DNA of 64,000 nt from Geobacillus icigianus (GCF_000750005.1 NZ_JPYA01000126.1:1-64000); one strand, 5' to 3'. Numbered from the stretch's first letter, positions 26,856-36,052 are shown. Made by a program: numbers and translations. Notes: generated by a model not told the origin, from the sequence alone.

Positions 26856-27945
26856 GCAGTGCATTGAACATGGGTTAAAGCAGATGCCGACCGTGAAAGA
26901 CCGCCGTTCCAAAGAAGACGTTTATCAGCAATGGCGGCGCGCTCAGCAGGCGCGCTGGAAACGTCGGTGGCGCGCGGCAGCGGCGGTAGCGACGGTGCTG
27001 ATCGCCGTTGCGCTCGGTGGCCATCGGTGGATCGCGCCGGAGCAGGAGGAGAAACAGAAGGCCGCATCGCCGGCGGAAATGACGCCGACCAATAGCGCTT
27101 CGGCGCCGACGGAAATGATGATGACGGCGGATGCGGCTTCAAAGGCGGCGGAACAAAACGAAACCGTGGCGGTGATCGCCTTGCCCGACCGGCGCAGCGG
27201 TTTTGTGGTGCCGGTCGCGGTGCCGCTCGATGACCGGCTTGCCCCGGCGGAGCGGGTGGCGGCTGCCATCGATGAATTGAGCCGCACTCGGCTTCGCGAT
27301 GCGGCCCGCTGGTTTGATGGCGTTACCGTGGTGCCGGAAGCGGAGGACGGGCGCACATGGGCGGTGGACGTTCCGGCCGGGCATCGTGTGTTTGCGGCCA
27401 GCGGCAAAGAACAGCAACTTTTTTTGGCGGCGGTGACGGAGACGGTGCGGCAAATGGGCGGACGGCGCCTCCACTTTTTCACCGCCGGGAAAGAAGGATT
27501 GAATTTGCCGGCGGTGGGGCGGTTGCACCTGTCAAAAATCGGCGGGCAAAAACGAATGTATTATATTAGCCGTACGTCTTCGTTTCCAGCCGTCGTGCTC
27601 ATTCCAGCCCCGAGCGGAGCCTCGACGCTTCTTGAGGCGCTGCAGCGGATGACCAAGCCGGGGGGAAGCGGGCTGGAACCGGCTGTTCCGCAAGGGGTAG
27701 AGATCACCGGAGTGAAGGTGGATGAACGCCACGCGACGATCCGCCTCCGCGTGTCCGTTTCGCTTGACACCCAAGACGCAGCGCGCATGGTGGAAGCGAT
27801 GTTGCTGACGGCGAAAGAGTTTGGAATACATGACGTGACGCTGACCGCCGCTGGCCGTTCCTCCCTTGGTTCGTATCGGCTTGGAGAGCGAATCGCCGTG
27901 CCGCCGGGGCCGAACTCGGAAGTAGTGGCGGCAGCAGGGCGGTAG
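26833..27945 (+). CDS. rsiX: Anti-sigma-X factor RsiX
   Basis: 370-residue single-pass membrane protein. A short cytoplasmic part (VKDRRSKEDVYQQWRRA) precedes the membrane helix near residues 48-65 (AAVATVLIAVALGG). A long extracytoplasmic region follows. Like B. subtilis RsiX it should bind SigX at the membrane. GTG 26833 is chosen because AAGGTGGGG is correctly spaced; a GTG at 26824 is in frame. It overlaps sigX by 23 bases. Confidence 0.9.
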   Translation: MKKFQWSEQCIEHGLKQMPTVKDRRSKEDVYQQWRRAQQARWKRRWRAAAAVATVLIAVALGGHRWIAPEQEEKQKAASPAEMTPTNSASAPTEMMMTADAASKAAEQNETVAVIALPDRRSGFVVPVAVPLDDRLAPAERVAAAIDELSRTRLRDAARWFDGVTVVPEAEDGRTWAVDVPAGHRVFAASGKEQQLFLAAVTETVRQMGGRRLHFFTAGKEGLNLPAVGRLHLSKIGGQKRMYYISRTSSFPAVVLIPAPSGASTLLEALQRMTKPGGSGLEPAVPQGVEITGVKVDERHATIRLRVSVSLDTQDAARMVEAMLLTAKEFGIHDVTLTAAGRSSLGSYRLGERIAVPPGPNSEVVAAAGR

Positions 27946-28174
27946 CGGGGTGGCGCTGTTTTGTTATCGTTTTGTAAATGGCGGCGCGGTTCTGTTCTAG
28001 CACCGATCGTTTTGACATAAGACTTATATGGTGTGAGAGGAAGAGGTCGTCACCGCGCGGCTTTCTTTTCGATTTGCCAAGCCTCTTTTCGAGCGCAGGA
28101 GGCGGCTCAGCCGTTGCGGGGAGCTTCGGTCCGCGCCAGCACGCGGAGCAGGGGATGAAAAAGGAGGGATGACC
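27946..28174. other. Non-coding gap rsiX to small peptide
   Basis: GC-rich stretch without a credible gene. A TTGACA at 28012-28017 has no matching -10 element at normal distance. Confidence 0.4.
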
Positions 28175-28261
28175 ATGGGGGATGTGACAAGACGAATTTT
28201 AGCGGTCGCCGGCGTAGCGGCATGCGTCGGCCTGCTTTTTCTCATCGGCGCCAACGGCTGA
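28175..28261 (+). CDS. Small hydrophobic peptide, 28 aa
   Basis: ATG 28175 lies 6 bases after a perfect AGGAGG (28163-28168); a second in-frame ATG at 28169 is too close to it. The product starts MGDVTRRILAVAGVAACVGL and ends LLFLIGANG, one short membrane helix with a basic N-terminus. Family unknown to me. The gene lies between rsiX and hisJ, plus strand. Confidence 0.55.
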   Translation: MGDVTRRILAVAGVAACVGLLFLIGANG

Positions 28262-28283
28262 AGCCTGAATATTCAACCAATGG

Positions 28284-28313
28284 TTGTCCTTTCTTGCGTT
28301 GCTGCGTTATAAT
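28284..28313 (+). promoter_or_regulatory. Candidate promoter of hisJ
   Basis: TTGTCC (28284-28289), 18-base spacer, TATAAT (28308-28313); hisJ starts 31 bases later. Confidence 0.6.
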
Positions 28314-28343
28314 GAGAAAAACAGCAAGAGAGGGGAAACGGAA

Positions 28344-29156
28344 ATGTTGACGGATTATCACAACCATTTGGAGCGGGGGACGTTGACGCTCGATTATTTG
28401 CGCCAGTTCACCGATGAGGCAGCTAGGAAAGGGATTCAGCACTTCGGCATCTCTGAGCACGCGTATCACTTTTATCAGACAAAAAACATTTTGTCGAACC
28501 CGTGGGTCGAAGCGCGCCGCTGCTACGATATGGCCGATTATGTCCGGCTGTTCCACGAAGCGTGGGATGCGGGCATCGATGTCAAGATGTCGATCGAGAT
28601 GGACTATACGCCGGGCAAACATGAGGAAATGGCTGCCTTCATCCGTTCGTACGAGTTTGACTATGTCATCGGTTCGATCCATTGGGTCGACGATTTCGGC
28701 ATCGATTTAGTCGAGTACCGCCACGAGTGGGAGCGGCGCGATTTGTACGATACATATCGCAAATATTTCGATCAAGTCGTGACGCTCGCCGAGTCAAATT
28801 TGTTTGATATTATCGGCCACTTGGATTTGGTGAAAATTTTTAAGTACGTCCCAGAGGACGAAGAGTTTTTGCTTGAACAATATGACCGAGCGACCACCGC
28901 GCTCGCCAATTCGAAAACGTGTGTGGAAATCAGCACCGCGGGGTTGCGCAAACCGGTCGGCGAACTGTATCCGGATCCGCGCTTGTTGAAAATGTGCTAT
29001 GACAAAGGCATTCCGATCGTATTATCGTCCGATGCGCACGTGCCGGAACATGTCGGCGCCGATTTTGACAAAGCGGTGGAACTCGCCCGCAGCATCGGCT
29101 ATACTGAGCTCATGACGTTCTCGAAAGGCGAGCGGAAGGCGGTGCCGCTCGGTTAA
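28344..29156 (+). CDS. hisJ: Histidinol-phosphatase, PHP family (HisJ-like)
   Basis: 270 residues, close to B. subtilis HisJ in length. PHP metal motifs: DYHNHLERGTL at the start, GISEHAYHF, EMDYTPGKHEE, VIGSIHWVDDFG, DIIGHLDLVK and LSSDAHVPEHVG. It would remove phosphate from histidinol-P in histidine synthesis; related PHP phosphoesterases cannot be excluded. GAGAGGGG precedes the ATG. It is monocistronic. Confidence 0.85.
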   Translation: MLTDYHNHLERGTLTLDYLRQFTDEAARKGIQHFGISEHAYHFYQTKNILSNPWVEARRCYDMADYVRLFHEAWDAGIDVKMSIEMDYTPGKHEEMAAFIRSYEFDYVIGSIHWVDDFGIDLVEYRHEWERRDLYDTYRKYFDQVVTLAESNLFDIIGHLDLVKIFKYVPEDEEFLLEQYDRATTALANSKTCVEISTAGLRKPVGELYPDPRLLKMCYDKGIPIVLSSDAHVPEHVGADFDKAVELARSIGYTELMTFSKGERKAVPLG

Positions 29157-29172
29157 GTGAAACGATATGGCG

Positions 29173-29211
29173 AAAAACGCAGGCTTCTGATCTCTTGGCG
29201 CCTGCGTTTTT
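29173..29211 (+). terminator. Terminator after hisJ
   Basis: Stem ACGCAGGC/GCCTGCGT with poly-A before and poly-T after. The same arm sequence recurs at 29302. Confidence 0.85.
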
Positions 29212-29301
29212 CATGGACGGCCGGGGGTGCGGCGGCTTGCAAGGGAAATCTCAACTGGGGGCGGTGGACGTCTTCTCACCGTTTGGCGTTGCAAACGAAC
29301 A

Positions 29302-29341
29302 AAAAAACGCAGGCTTCCAAATTTGGAAGCCTGCGTTTTTT
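29302..29341. terminator. Bidirectional terminator between hisJ and serA
   Basis: Perfect 40-base palindrome: A-run, CGCAGGCTTCCAAA and its complement, T-run. It can end serA transcription on the minus strand and read-through from hisJ on the plus strand. Confidence 0.92.
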
Positions 29342-29345
29342 ATGG

Positions 29346-30920
29346 CTACGCCTCAAGCCGTTTGACGGTCTCAATATCATCAATTTGCGCCAGTGCGTGT
29401 AACACCGCCTCATCCACCGGTTTGTCGAGCGAGAGGATCATCATCGCTTTTCCGCCGGCCTCTTGCCGCCCGACTTGCATGGTGGCGATGTTGACATCGT
29501 GCGCCCCGAGCACGTTCCCGACTTTGCCGATCATTCCCGGCCGGTCTTGGTGCTGAATGTACAACAGATGTCCTTCCGGGGCGAAGTCGATGGCGACGCC
29601 GTCAAAGTGGACGATGCGGTCGCCATAGTTCGGCACGTGCGTCCCTTTGATGGTGAACGTTCTGTTTTCACCGTGGACGGTGAGGGAAATGCAGTTCGCA
29701 TAGCCGTGCGTTTCATCGGAAAATTTTTCGCCGTATGTGATGCCGCGTTCTTTGGCGATCATGGCGGCGTTCACCTCGTTGACCGTGGAGGCGACGCGCG
29801 GCCGCAGGAAGCCGGCAAGCAGGCTGCGGGTGATGTACGTCGTCTCGAGATCGGCGACCGTGCCGGCGTAGGTGACCGACAGCTCTTGCACCGGGATGTT
29901 CATAAACTGCGAGGCGATCAAGCCGAGCTTCCGGCCTAAATGATAGAATGCTTGAATTTTTTCATAGACGTCTTTCGACAACGCCGGCAAGTTGATCGAC
30001 GAGGTGACCGGCCGTCCTTCAAAAAAGTGGAGCAGCTCTTCGGCGACTTGGGTGGCGACGTTCAGCTGCGCTTCGACCGTTGACGCCCCTAAATGCGGCG
30101 TGACGATCACATTGTCAAACGAAAGCAGCGGATGATCGCCCGGCGGCTCTTGTTCAAAAACGTCGAGGGCGACGCCGGCGACATGGCCGTTTTCTAAAAA
30201 CGGAATGAGCGCTTGCTCGTCGATGATGCCGCCGCGGGCGCAGTTGACTAGATAGACTCCTTTTTTCGTTTTCGCCAAGTTGTCCGTGCCAAGGAGTCCC
30301 CGCGTTTCTTTTGTCAGCGGTGTATGGACGGTGATGATGTCGGCGGAAGCCAGCACTTCGTCAAGCGAGTGAATCGAAACGCCGAGTTTTTCGGCCCGAT
30401 CTTTTGTTAAAAACGGGTCGTACACGTGCACGCTCATGCCAAAGGCGCGCGCCCGTTTGGCGACTTCCGAACCGATGCGGCCGAAGCCGATGATGCCCAA
30501 TTTCTTGCCAAACAGCTCATTGCCGACAAACGCCGAGCGGTTCCACTCCCGCGATTTGACGGAAATGTGCGCCTGCGGGATGCGGCGGACCAGCGCGGCC
30601 ATCATGGCAAAAGTATGCTCGGCGGCCGAAATCGTATTGCCGTTTGGCGCGTTGATGACGACGATGCCGCGTTTCGTCGCGGCATCGACATCAATGTTGT
30701 CGACGCCCACACCAGCGCGGCCGATAATTTGTAAGTTCGGCATTTTTTCCAATAGTTCTTCGGTCACTTTGGTGGCGCTGCGCACGAGCAAAGCGTCAAA
30801 TGTGTGCAATTGCTCTTCCGCTTCGCTCACGTTCTTTTGCACGATGTCAATGTGCGCCGATGCGCGGAGCGGCGCCAGCCCCTCTTCGCTGATGGCGTCG
30901 GAAACGAGTACGCGAAACAC
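29346..30920 (-). CDS. serA: D-3-phosphoglycerate dehydrogenase
   Basis: 524 residues. It oxidises 3-phosphoglycerate, the first step of serine synthesis. NAD-binding IGFGRIGSEVAKRARAFG, catalytic Arg in VNCARGGIIDE, Glu in ALDVFEQEPP and His in TPHLGASTVEAQ. An ASB domain and a C-terminal ACT domain (IQHQDRPGMIGKVGNVLG) follow, the usual long form. GTG 30920 is chosen because AAAGGGG lies 8 bases upstream; the frame is open to an ATG at 30944. Confidence 0.95.
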   Translation of the reverse strand: MFRVLVSDAISEEGLAPLRASAHIDIVQKNVSEAEEQLHTFDALLVRSATKVTEELLEKMPNLQIIGRAGVGVDNIDVDAATKRGIVVINAPNGNTISAAEHTFAMMAALVRRIPQAHISVKSREWNRSAFVGNELFGKKLGIIGFGRIGSEVAKRARAFGMSVHVYDPFLTKDRAEKLGVSIHSLDEVLASADIITVHTPLTKETRGLLGTDNLAKTKKGVYLVNCARGGIIDEQALIPFLENGHVAGVALDVFEQEPPGDHPLLSFDNVIVTPHLGASTVEAQLNVATQVAEELLHFFEGRPVTSSINLPALSKDVYEKIQAFYHLGRKLGLIASQFMNIPVQELSVTYAGTVADLETTYITRSLLAGFLRPRVASTVNEVNAAMIAKERGITYGEKFSDETHGYANCISLTVHGENRTFTIKGTHVPNYGDRIVHFDGVAIDFAPEGHLLYIQHQDRPGMIGKVGNVLGAHDVNIATMQVGRQEAGGKAMMILSLDKPVDEAVLHALAQIDDIETVKRLEA

Positions 30921-30963
30921 AGTCGGTGCCCCTTTCTGTTTCAAGGATGTTAAATTTCTGATA

Positions 30964-30992
30964 ATTTAACACGGGAAAGCGGTTTCTGTCAA
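30964..30992 (-). promoter_or_regulatory. serA promoter
   Basis: On the minus strand TTGACA (30992-30987), 17-base spacer, TTAAAT (30969-30964). The -10 lies inside an inverted repeat GTTAAATT...AATTTAAC (30949-30970), a possible operator. Confidence 0.75.
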
Positions 30993-31055
30993 TGGGGAAA
31001 AAAGAAGTCATACCAATGAAAACGTTTTTTTACAAAAGAAATGTTCGGGTTTCAC

Positions 31056-31087
31056 AAAAAAAAGCGCCCATATCAAACGATACGGGC
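31056..31087 (-). terminator. Terminator of ppa
   Basis: Minus strand: GCCCGTATC/GATATGGGC stem with GTTT loop, then GC and eight T. Confidence 0.9.
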
Positions 31088-31123
31088 AAAATTGTTCGGA
31101 AATAACAAATATTCGCAGGTCGA

Positions 31124-31627
31124 TTATCGGTTTTTCTGTTCATTGTAGCGGGCGATGCATTCATCAATGAGTTTGGCCGCGGCTTCCGGGCCTTCCCATG
31201 TGCCGATTTCCGTCCGCTTGCCTTGCAAGTCTTTGTAGCGCTCAAAGAAGTGGGCGATTTCTTTCAGTTTGTGCTGCGGAAGATCTTCGATGGAGCGCAC
31301 CTCGTCAAAACGCGGATCTTCGACCGGAACGCCGATCAATTTCGCGTCCTCTTCGCCGCTGTCGACCATGTTCAAATAGCCGATGACGCGCGTGTCGATG
31401 ACGCAGCCCGGGAACGTTGGGTTTGTCGTGATGACCAAAATGTCAAGCGGATCGCCGTCGAGCGCCAGCGTATTTTGCAAATAGCCATAGTCGGCCGGAT
31501 AAAACATCGGTGAGTACAGAACGCGGTCGAGCTTGAAAATGCCGCGCTCTTTGTCGAATTCGTATTTGTTTTGGCTGCCGGTTGGAATTTCGATAAACGC
31601 TTCGACAATTTTATTTTCGAATGCCAT
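31124..31627 (-). CDS. ppa: Inorganic pyrophosphatase, family I
   Basis: 167-residue soluble enzyme that splits PPi. The signature DGDPLDILV and the early EIPTGSQNKYEFDKERG and YPADYGYLQNTL stretches are typical of family I. B. subtilis uses an unrelated family II enzyme, so this is a lineage difference. AGGGAGGA precedes the ATG on the minus strand. A strong 12-bp hairpin (31665-31693) lies in its 5' leader. Confidence 0.96.
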   Translation of the reverse strand: MAFENKIVEAFIEIPTGSQNKYEFDKERGIFKLDRVLYSPMFYPADYGYLQNTLALDGDPLDILVITTNPTFPGCVIDTRVIGYLNMVDSGEEDAKLIGVPVEDPRFDEVRSIEDLPQHKLKEIAHFFERYKDLQGKRTEIGTWEGPEAAAKLIDECIARYNEQKNR

Positions 31628-31664
31628 GACCCGTTCCTCCCTTGTTCGTTATGTATACATGAAA

Positions 31665-31693
31665 GCTTGTCCGCCGGTCGGCGGCGGACAAGC
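31665..31693. repeat. 12-bp inverted repeat upstream of ppa
   Basis: GCTTGTCCGCCG and its complement separated by five bases, 38 bases before the ppa start. No T run follows in either direction, so it is more likely an mRNA leader structure or operator than a terminator. Confidence 0.7.
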
Positions 31694-31761
31694 CAATTTT
31701 ATTGTAGCACGTTCGCCCAAGATGCGCCACTTGTGATGAACCATTTTTTCACGCTGGCATC

Positions 31762-31793
31762 AAAAAACCCCTCCTGCCGCCACGGCAAGAGGG
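31762..31793 (-). terminator. Terminator of fer
   Basis: Minus strand: CCCTCTTGCCG/CGGCAGGAGGG stem with TGG loop and T run. Confidence 0.9.
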
Positions 31794-31844
31794 AGCGATC
31801 CACAGGCCTTTGCAAGAAAGACGCGATTCCGCCCACCCTAAATA

Positions 31845-32114
<270 letters not shown>

Positions 32115-32267
32115 TTATTGGAAACGGACGGGCCATCTCCGTGTTGCCTGCTCGGAAATGAACGTTTCACTTTTATAATAAGACCGTCCCGCCGGCTTTT
32201 CAATAAAAAAATTGCTCGCTTGTATTTTTACACATATGCATCTTCTTTAACACATTCACTGAGAAGT

Positions 32268-32298
32268 CTCCCACCTCGAAATGGAAGGTAGGTGGGAG
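32268..32298. repeat. Inverted repeat between fer and ypbB
   Basis: CTCCCACCT...AGGTGGGAG (9 + 9 bases, 13-base loop), then AGGTTCATTTTT on the plus strand. No gene ends here on the plus strand, so an ordinary terminator role is unclear. Confidence 0.6.
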
Positions 32299-32397
32299 AG
32301 GTTCATTTTTGTGATCATGTGGTGGAAATGTCAACGACGCGATTTTTTGCCGATCGGCCCGCTTTTTTTGCTACAATAAAGGCAGGGAGGAAGGGCC

Positions 32398-33447
32398 ATG
32401 CAGCACAGTTATGCGTCGTTTTTGCTCGCTTGGTGTCTTCGCCAGTTTCGCGGTGAGCGGACGCTGGCGGCGGCGTATCATTTATTTTCGGGAAAAAAAT
32501 CGGCGCAGACGCTCCAAGACAGCAAATGGTTTCAGCTTGAACCGTTTTTTGGCGCGTGGAAAAACGTGACGATGTCTTCGCTTGAAGCGGCGGCGGGCTG
32601 GCTGGCTGAACAGCGGCTCGCCATGGTGGTCGGGGATCGGGCGTACCGGCTGACCGAAGCGGGGGAGGGGTGGCTTTCCGAGCGGGAGGCGCTTTTTCCC
32701 CGTCATATGAACGGCTGGCGCTACCACGAGGTGGAGCTGCCGTTTTGGCAGCGGCTTTCCCTCATTGGACAGACGTTGTCGAACTTGAACGCCGGCCGGC
32801 GGTTTGCGCCAATTTGCCGCGATGAACGGACGCTTCGCTGGGTGAAGCGCTACTTGATGGATAAAGGCGGCCGCGCCGCGCTGACGAGAGAGTTGTACGA
32901 GGAGCTTCTCCGGCTGCTTGCTGCCGTTTCAGAAGAAGCAGCGCTCGTGTTTACGCTGCGGTTGACGAGCGCGGACCGCATCGGCTGGACGGCCGAGCAA
33001 ATCGCCGCCCATCTGCAAAAAGAGGCGCTGTATGTCGAATTTCTATTTCGCGATGCGCTTCATTACATCATGGCAGAGGCGGAAGCGGGGCGCTCCCCAG
33101 CGCTGGCCGAACTGATGGACGGCTTGGCGCCGGTGGCGTTGACCCAATCGGCGCAAAAAACGTACGAATGGCTGCAAAAAGGAAAAACGATCGAGGAAAT
33201 CGCCGCCATTCGCCGTTTGAAGCGGAGCACGATTGAAGACCATCTTGTCGAAATCGCCGCCAATGTGCCCGCTTTTTCGATTGCCCCGTTTGTTGCCGCC
33301 GAGAAAGCCGCGGCGGTTCAGGCGGCGGCCAAGACGCTCGGAACGCGCAAGCTAAAGCAAATTCGCGATGCGCTTGGCGGAGCGGTCAGCTATTTTGAAA
33401 TTCGTCTTGTATTGGCAAAGGAAGTGGGACGTTGGATGAAATCGTGA
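32398..33447 (+). CDS. ypbB: YpbB family helix-turn-helix protein
   Basis: 349 residues. The C-terminal part (TYEWLQKGKTIEEIAAIRRL, KRSTIEDHLVEIA) is a helicase-associated HTH domain; the rest is helical and found in YpbB proteins next to recQ in Bacillaceae. It overlaps recQ by 16 bases, which supports a joint role in RecQ action. Biochemical function is unknown. Confidence 0.85.
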   Translation: MQHSYASFLLAWCLRQFRGERTLAAAYHLFSGKKSAQTLQDSKWFQLEPFFGAWKNVTMSSLEAAAGWLAEQRLAMVVGDRAYRLTEAGEGWLSEREALFPRHMNGWRYHEVELPFWQRLSLIGQTLSNLNAGRRFAPICRDERTLRWVKRYLMDKGGRAALTRELYEELLRLLAAVSEEAALVFTLRLTSADRIGWTAEQIAAHLQKEALYVEFLFRDALHYIMAEAEAGRSPALAELMDGLAPVALTQSAQKTYEWLQKGKTIEEIAAIRRLKRSTIEDHLVEIAANVPAFSIAPFVAAEKAAAVQAAAKTLGTRKLKQIRDALGGAVSYFEIRLVLAKEVGRWMKS

Positions 33448-34940
33448 ACACGCTGCGCAAGCAGTTTGGACATCATTCGTTTCGCCCGGGGCAGCGGGAA
33501 GTGATCGACGATGTGCTGGCCGGGCGCGATGTGTTGGCAATGCTGCCGACCGGGAGCGGCAAGTCGCTTTGTTATCAGCTGCCGGCTTACGTGCGGCCCG
33601 GCCGGGTGCTCATCGTTTCCCCGCTTGTGTCGCTCATGGAAGATCAGGTCGAACAGCTGCGCCGGCGCGGGGAAAAGCGAGTCATCGCCTTTCACAGCCT
33701 GCTCGACGAGGAGGAAAAGGGGCAGGCGCTTGCTTCGCTGGCCGATTTTCGCTTTATTTACGCTTCCCCGGAGATGCTCCAGTCGGCTTCGTTTTTGGCC
33801 GCGCTGCGACGCGCGCCTGTCTCGCTCTTTGTCGTCGATGAAGCGCACTGCATTTCGCAATGGGGCTATGATTTCCGTCCCGACTTTTTAAAGCTCGGGG
33901 ACGTTCGGCGCGCGCTTGGGAACCCTCCGTGTCTGGCGCTGACCGCGACAGCGCCGCCGCAAGTGCGCGACGACATCATCCGCACGCTCGGGATGAGGGA
34001 GGCTAGACGCCACATTTATTCTGTCGATCGGCCGAACATCGCCTTAAAGGTTGAGCATTGCCGTTCGCCGGAAGAAAAGGCGGAGCGGATCATCGAATAC
34101 GCGCAGCGGCTCAAAGGCCCGGGCATCATCTACTTCTCGAGCCGGCAAGGGGCGGAAGAGATCGCGCGGCGGCTCGAACGGAGCGGGGCCGGGCGGGTCG
34201 CTTACTATCACGCCGGCATGGATGGGGAGCAGCGGCTGCTCGTGCAGCAGCAATTTTTGCACGGCCAGTTGGATCTCGTCTGCTGCACGAGCGCATTTGG
34301 CATGGGCATCAATAAAGAGAATGTCCGCTTTGTCCTGCATTTTCATATGCCGGCGCAGCTGGAAGCGTACGTGCAGGAGATCGGGCGGGCCGGTCGTGAC
34401 GGCGCGCCAAGTTTGGCCGTGCTGTTTTACGCCGATGGCGATGGAGCGATGGCCCAAGCGGTGGCCGAAGCGGAGCTTCCCCATCCGCACGAGCTGCGTG
34501 AGTGGTTTCGCCGGCTGCCGGAAGGGGCGGGATTGGATCGTTTTCGTGTATGGGTAGAAACGAGTCGGTTTACCGACATACAAAAACGGCTTTTATCGTA
34601 CGTTTTAGAACGGGAGCAGTCGCTCGTCTTTGGGGCGCCGACGCTGCTTGGCGAACGGGTGGCGGCCGCCGTGGAAGAGCGGCGCCGGTGGAAACGGAAA
34701 AAAGTCCGGGAGATGGAAGGATGGGTGCACGAGCTTTCGTGCCGGCGCTCCCGCCTTGTTCATGCGTTCGGCGAAGAGTTGGCCGTCCGCCCGGACCGCT
34801 GTTGCGACCGCTGCGGCTTGTCGCTCGGCGACTATGTAGGCCGCGAGAGCCGTCAGACGGCCGTTTTTGTTCGCGATTGGCGCGAGGAGCTGTGGAATCT
34901 ATTTTTTGGCGGGAGGCCTCCCCATGAAGCGGCAAAGTGA
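33432..34940 (+). CDS. recQ: RecQ-family ATP-dependent DNA helicase (RecS-like)
   Basis: 502 residues. Walker A MLPTGSGKSLCYQLPA, DEAH box VVDEAHCISQWGYDFRP, motif III LTATAPP, motif V TSAFGMGI and motif VI EIGRAGRDG. A C-terminal zinc-binding pattern CCDRCGL is present but the HRDC domain is missing, as in B. subtilis RecS. It unwinds DNA in repair and fork processing. TTG 33432 follows AAAGGAAG; a GTG at 33444 is the alternative. Confidence 0.92.
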   Translation: MDEIVNTLRKQFGHHSFRPGQREVIDDVLAGRDVLAMLPTGSGKSLCYQLPAYVRPGRVLIVSPLVSLMEDQVEQLRRRGEKRVIAFHSLLDEEEKGQALASLADFRFIYASPEMLQSASFLAALRRAPVSLFVVDEAHCISQWGYDFRPDFLKLGDVRRALGNPPCLALTATAPPQVRDDIIRTLGMREARRHIYSVDRPNIALKVEHCRSPEEKAERIIEYAQRLKGPGIIYFSSRQGAEEIARRLERSGAGRVAYYHAGMDGEQRLLVQQQFLHGQLDLVCCTSAFGMGINKENVRFVLHFHMPAQLEAYVQEIGRAGRDGAPSLAVLFYADGDGAMAQAVAEAELPHPHELREWFRRLPEGAGLDRFRVWVETSRFTDIQKRLLSYVLEREQSLVFGAPTLLGERVAAAVEERRRWKRKKVREMEGWVHELSCRRSRLVHAFGEELAVRPDRCCDRCGLSLGDYVGRESRQTAVFVRDWREELWNLFFGGRPPHEAAK

Positions 34941-35508
34941 ACAAATTCGTCATATGACCGACCGCGAAGTGCTGTTTCATCTTTACTTGACGCAAGCGCT
35001 GCTTCTGGCGGCTGCCGGCATCGCTTCGCTGTTGTTGTTTGACGGGGCGGAGTGGCGCCGGCTTTGGCGGTTTGCTGCCGACGATGTCTTGATCTACGGA
35101 GTGGGCGGAGCGGCGGCGGTGCTCGCTGTCGAGTTTTGGGCCATGCGCTGTTTGCCTAATGACTGGTATGACGATGGCGGGGTGAACGAAAAAATTTTCC
35201 GCCGGCGGTCGGTTCCGCACATCGTTTTTTTATGTGCGCTCATCGCGCTGGCGGAGGAGTGGCTGTTTCGCGGTGTTGTGCAGACGCATGGGGGGCTTTG
35301 GGCGGCGAGCGCCATTTTTGCGCTGCTGCATGTTCGCTACTTCGAAAAATGGTTTTTGTTTTTGCTGGTCGTTCTGCTCAGTTTGTTCCTTGGCGTGCTT
35401 TACGAGCAAACCGGCAGCCTGTGGGTTCCCGTCACGGCCCATTTTTTGATTGACGTTGTGCTTGCCCTCGAAATTCGCTTACACCGGGGGATGGAGGAAA
35501 GGGAGTGA
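34924..35508 (+). CDS. ypbD: CPBP family intramembrane glutamic endopeptidase
   Basis: 194-residue membrane protein with four or five helices. Type II CAAX-protease/bacteriocin-processing (CPBP, Abi) motifs: ALAEEWLFRGVVQ (Glu pair and Arg), IFALLHVRY and VTAHFLIDVV. ATG 34924 follows GGGAGG and overlaps recQ by 17 bases. Substrate unknown. Confidence 0.87.
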   Translation: MKRQSEQIRHMTDREVLFHLYLTQALLLAAAGIASLLLFDGAEWRRLWRFAADDVLIYGVGGAAAVLAVEFWAMRCLPNDWYDDGGVNEKIFRRRSVPHIVFLCALIALAEEWLFRGVVQTHGGLWAASAIFALLHVRYFEKWFLFLLVVLLSLFLGVLYEQTGSLWVPVTAHFLIDVVLALEIRLHRGMEERE

Positions 35509-35512
35509 AGCG

Positions 35513-36052
35513 ATGGAACGGACACCGGAGCGCTCCGCCCGAACACGGCGGTCGGAATCGGAGGAACGTGCGCCGTCTTCCCGCCTGAGACGGCGGCGGC
35601 AAAAAGAAGAACAAAAACGAAAATACATCCCTGCTCGCCTGCTGATGTTTCTGTTTTTGGCGCTGCCGGCGGCGGTGCTCGCGCTTCATCACGTCCAATC
35701 CGAGTCGGGGACGGTGGCGATCGTCCGCCATGACGAAAACAGCAGCCGGGAGACAGTGCGCATCATTCGCGAAACGGACAACGAAGACACCCTGTCTCCG
35801 TCAACGCCAAGGCAGGATGAACGGCCGGCGGGCGAGCAGCGGGGCGGCTCAGCCGGCAGCCGCAAGACGATCACCCACGTTGTGGCGGCCAATGAAACTC
35901 TCTACAGCATCGCCATGAAATATTACGGGACGCCAAGCGGCATGGACATGATCAAAAAGGAAAACGGGTTGTCCTCAAACCGGCTGCAGCCGGGACAGAC
36001 GTTGCGCATTCCGCTCGCCGAAAAACAGGAGGAGCAGCCGTCAGAAAACTAG
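35513..36052 (+). CDS. ypbE: LysM-domain membrane protein YpbE
   Basis: 179 residues. The Arg-rich cytoplasmic N-terminus is followed by one helix near residues 45-63, a Ser/Arg/Glu-rich linker, and a LysM domain at the C-terminus (THVVAANETLYSIAMKYYGT to LQPGQTLRIPLA). The domain should bind peptidoglycan outside the membrane. AAAGGGAG precedes the ATG. Context as in B. subtilis fer-recS-ypbE-ypbF. Confidence 0.88.
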   Translation: MERTPERSARTRRSESEERAPSSRLRRRRQKEEQKRKYIPARLLMFLFLALPAAVLALHHVQSESGTVAIVRHDENSSRETVRIIRETDNEDTLSPSTPRQDERPAGEQRGGSAGSRKTITHVVAANETLYSIAMKYYGTPSGMDMIKKENGLSSNRLQPGQTLRIPLAEKQEEQPSEN

